Positions 61,080 through 62,167 of a DNA stretch of 62,167 nt are shown one piece after another; position 1 is the stretch's first letter; each line of letters opens with the position of its first letter. The notes under the pieces are model-generated. The model saw nothing but the letters and a program-made list of their open reading frames with translations, had not been told where the DNA came from and ran no database searches. A program made the translations under genes and the position numbers. This DNA comes from a virus, in IMG/VR virus record IMGVR_UViG_3300042549_002778, positions 1-62,167 of that record; one strand, written 5' to 3'.

Positions 61080-62069
61080 ATGGCACATCCTCACTCCAAA
61101 GAGGCTAAAGAGGGCCACGCCAAGAAACTGGCTGGCTACGGCGGCAAGTCCAAGAATTTCAGCGACAAAGGTTCTTGGGATGGCCAGAAGGGCCTGAACA
61201 ACGACGAGCAGGCTGGCCTGAAGATCATCGACAAGGAGCCGTCGCTTTCCGAAGAGACCGCCCCGCGCATCATGCGTAAGTCTGGTGGTTCGGTTAAGGG
61301 CAAGATGGCTGTCAAGCGTCTTGATAAGGCTGCTCGCAAGGGCAAAAAGCGCGCCGATGGTGGTCAGCTTCCCCCGCCGGAAGATGCGCTGGAGTCGGCT
61401 GAGCGTCTGGGCGAAATCCGTCGCGAGGATAATGATTCCGATAGCGACAAGCGCGCTATGCCGCCGGCTTCTGAGGCCGCCAAGCGTTCTGGCCAGTATC
61501 AGAACTACAAGAAGGGCGGTCGCGTCGCCCATGAAGATGAGCCGGAAGATCGCTCATTGGTCAAAAAAATGGTCAAGCCGTCTGCCCTCAAGGGAATGAA
61601 GAAGGGCGGTCAAGTCAAAACCGTTGGCTATACGCCTGAGAACAATGTCACCAAATCGGCCCGCGCTGGCCGTGCGACCGGTGGCGCTGCTGGTAAGGGC
61701 AAGACGACGGTTAATATCATTGTCGGTGCTGGCCGTGGCGAGCAGCAGGCGGCCATGCCTCCGGCTCCCGGCGCTCCGGCTGGACGGGCTCCGATGCAGG
61801 CTCCGCCCATGATGCCGCCGCCCCAGATGCCGATGGCTCCCCCGATGGCTGCTGCGCCTATGGCTCCCCCGCCGGCCCCTCCGATGGGTGGCGCTCCGGG
61901 CGGTATGCCTCCGGGTGGTATGCCGATGGGCCGCAAGCGTGGCGGGCGCATTCGTGACGCCTCTGATTTGACTGCTGGCGCTGGATCTGGCGAAGGCCGT
62001 CAGGAAAAGATTGAGTTGCAGAATGCGAAGGGCTGGCCGCCGAAGGAATCCCGTAAGGGTTTCAAGTAG
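61080..62069 (+). CDS. Lys/Gly-rich protein with Pro/Met-rich tail
   Basis: A 329-residue basic protein. It starts with a Lys/Gly-rich part including AGYGGKSKNFSDKGSWDGQK, then five GG motifs (KSGGSV, ADGGQL, KKGGRV, KKGGQV, KRGGRI). A Pro/Met/Ala low-complexity tract (about 235-285) precedes the last motif, which is followed by SDLTAGAGSGEGRQEKIELQ. KRLDKAARKGK resembles the protein at 5994-6302. It spans the contig junction; bases 1-29 repeat its end. Function unknown; probably a virion or assembly protein. Confidence 0.65.
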   Translation: MAHPHSKEAKEGHAKKLAGYGGKSKNFSDKGSWDGQKGLNNDEQAGLKIIDKEPSLSEETAPRIMRKSGGSVKGKMAVKRLDKAARKGKKRADGGQLPPPEDALESAERLGEIRREDNDSDSDKRAMPPASEAAKRSGQYQNYKKGGRVAHEDEPEDRSLVKKMVKPSALKGMKKGGQVKTVGYTPENNVTKSARAGRATGGAAGKGKTTVNIIVGAGRGEQQAAMPPAPGAPAGRAPMQAPPMMPPPQMPMAPPMAAAPMAPPPAPPMGGAPGGMPPGGMPMGRKRGGRIRDASDLTAGAGSGEGRQEKIELQNAKGWPPKESRKGFK

Positions 62070-62167
62070 GCGGAATGGCAACGGGTGAAATGCCGCCGGG
62101 GAGTTTTCCGACAGGTTATGCGGGAATGACTCCGGCGGCGCAGGATTACGCTGCCAAAACAGCGGTT
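62041..62167. repeat. 127-bp terminal direct repeat, right copy
   Basis: Identical to 1-127. It carries the end of the gene at 61080-62069 and, from 62075, the first 31 codons of the gene at 35-238, which is truncated here only by the end of the contig. This shows that the contig is circular or circularly permuted. No additional gene is present. Confidence 0.95.

Overview
This window looks like the complete genome of a double-stranded DNA tailed bacteriophage, about 62.0 kb on a circular map. Its first 127 bases recur exactly as its last 127, so it is a circularised or circularly permuted contig cut inside the gene at 61080-62069. The head and packaging genes (P22-type portal, large terminase, HK97-fold-like major capsid protein) with no tape measure, sheath or tail-tube genes suggest a short-tailed (podovirus-like) virion. 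A GcrA-type regulator (41194-41787) beside a DnaA domain IV protein (41792-42316) points to an alphaproteobacterial host, because GcrA is known from that class. No integrase, DNA polymerase, primase, RNA polymerase or tRNA gene was recognised.

Layout. (1) 48210-62069, continuing across the junction to 34767, is one long rightward block. It begins with small early genes and a hammerhead ribozyme, then dCTP deaminase-like, sigma region 4, terminase, methyltransferase and portal genes. Next come a giant polyvalent protein, GroES-like, scaffold-like, capsid and adaptor genes, three collagen-like or beta-helix fibres with a methyltransferase/glycosyltransferase fusion, and a 2132-residue virion protein with two lysozyme domains. 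It ends with a lysis cassette (endolysin, holin-like, overlapping spanins). (2) 34757-40284 is a leftward operon with a ClpP-like protein, a secreted protein, two HNH nucleases, an ERF annealing protein and a YqaJ exonuclease. (3) 40382-47213 is a divergent rightward operon starting with a Cro-like HTH protein, then VRR-NUC, GcrA-like, DnaA-IV, nuclease, SF2 helicase and cytosine methyltransferase genes. (4) 47418-48019 is a small leftward cassette facing region 3 across a cluster of terminators.

How it may work. The replication module has recombination proteins, a helicase and a DnaA DNA-binding domain but no polymerase, so the phage probably borrows the host replisome. DnaA and GcrA are both master regulators of the alphaproteobacterial cell cycle, and the phage also carries a CcrM-class (beta) amino-methyltransferase, so it may steer the host cycle.

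Strongest unusual signals: a complete type II hammerhead ribozyme between two early genes plus a decayed second copy; a 1.2-kb gene nested in another frame of the cytosine methyltransferase gene, with both proteins looking real; a recurring GAATGGAG ribosome-binding context; an RNA hairpin masking the ribosome-binding site of a homing-type nuclease; a GG-centred peptide motif scattered through many virion proteins; and GPT-repeat fibres next to a glycosyltransferase fusion. All functional assignments are by eye from motifs; no database search was run.
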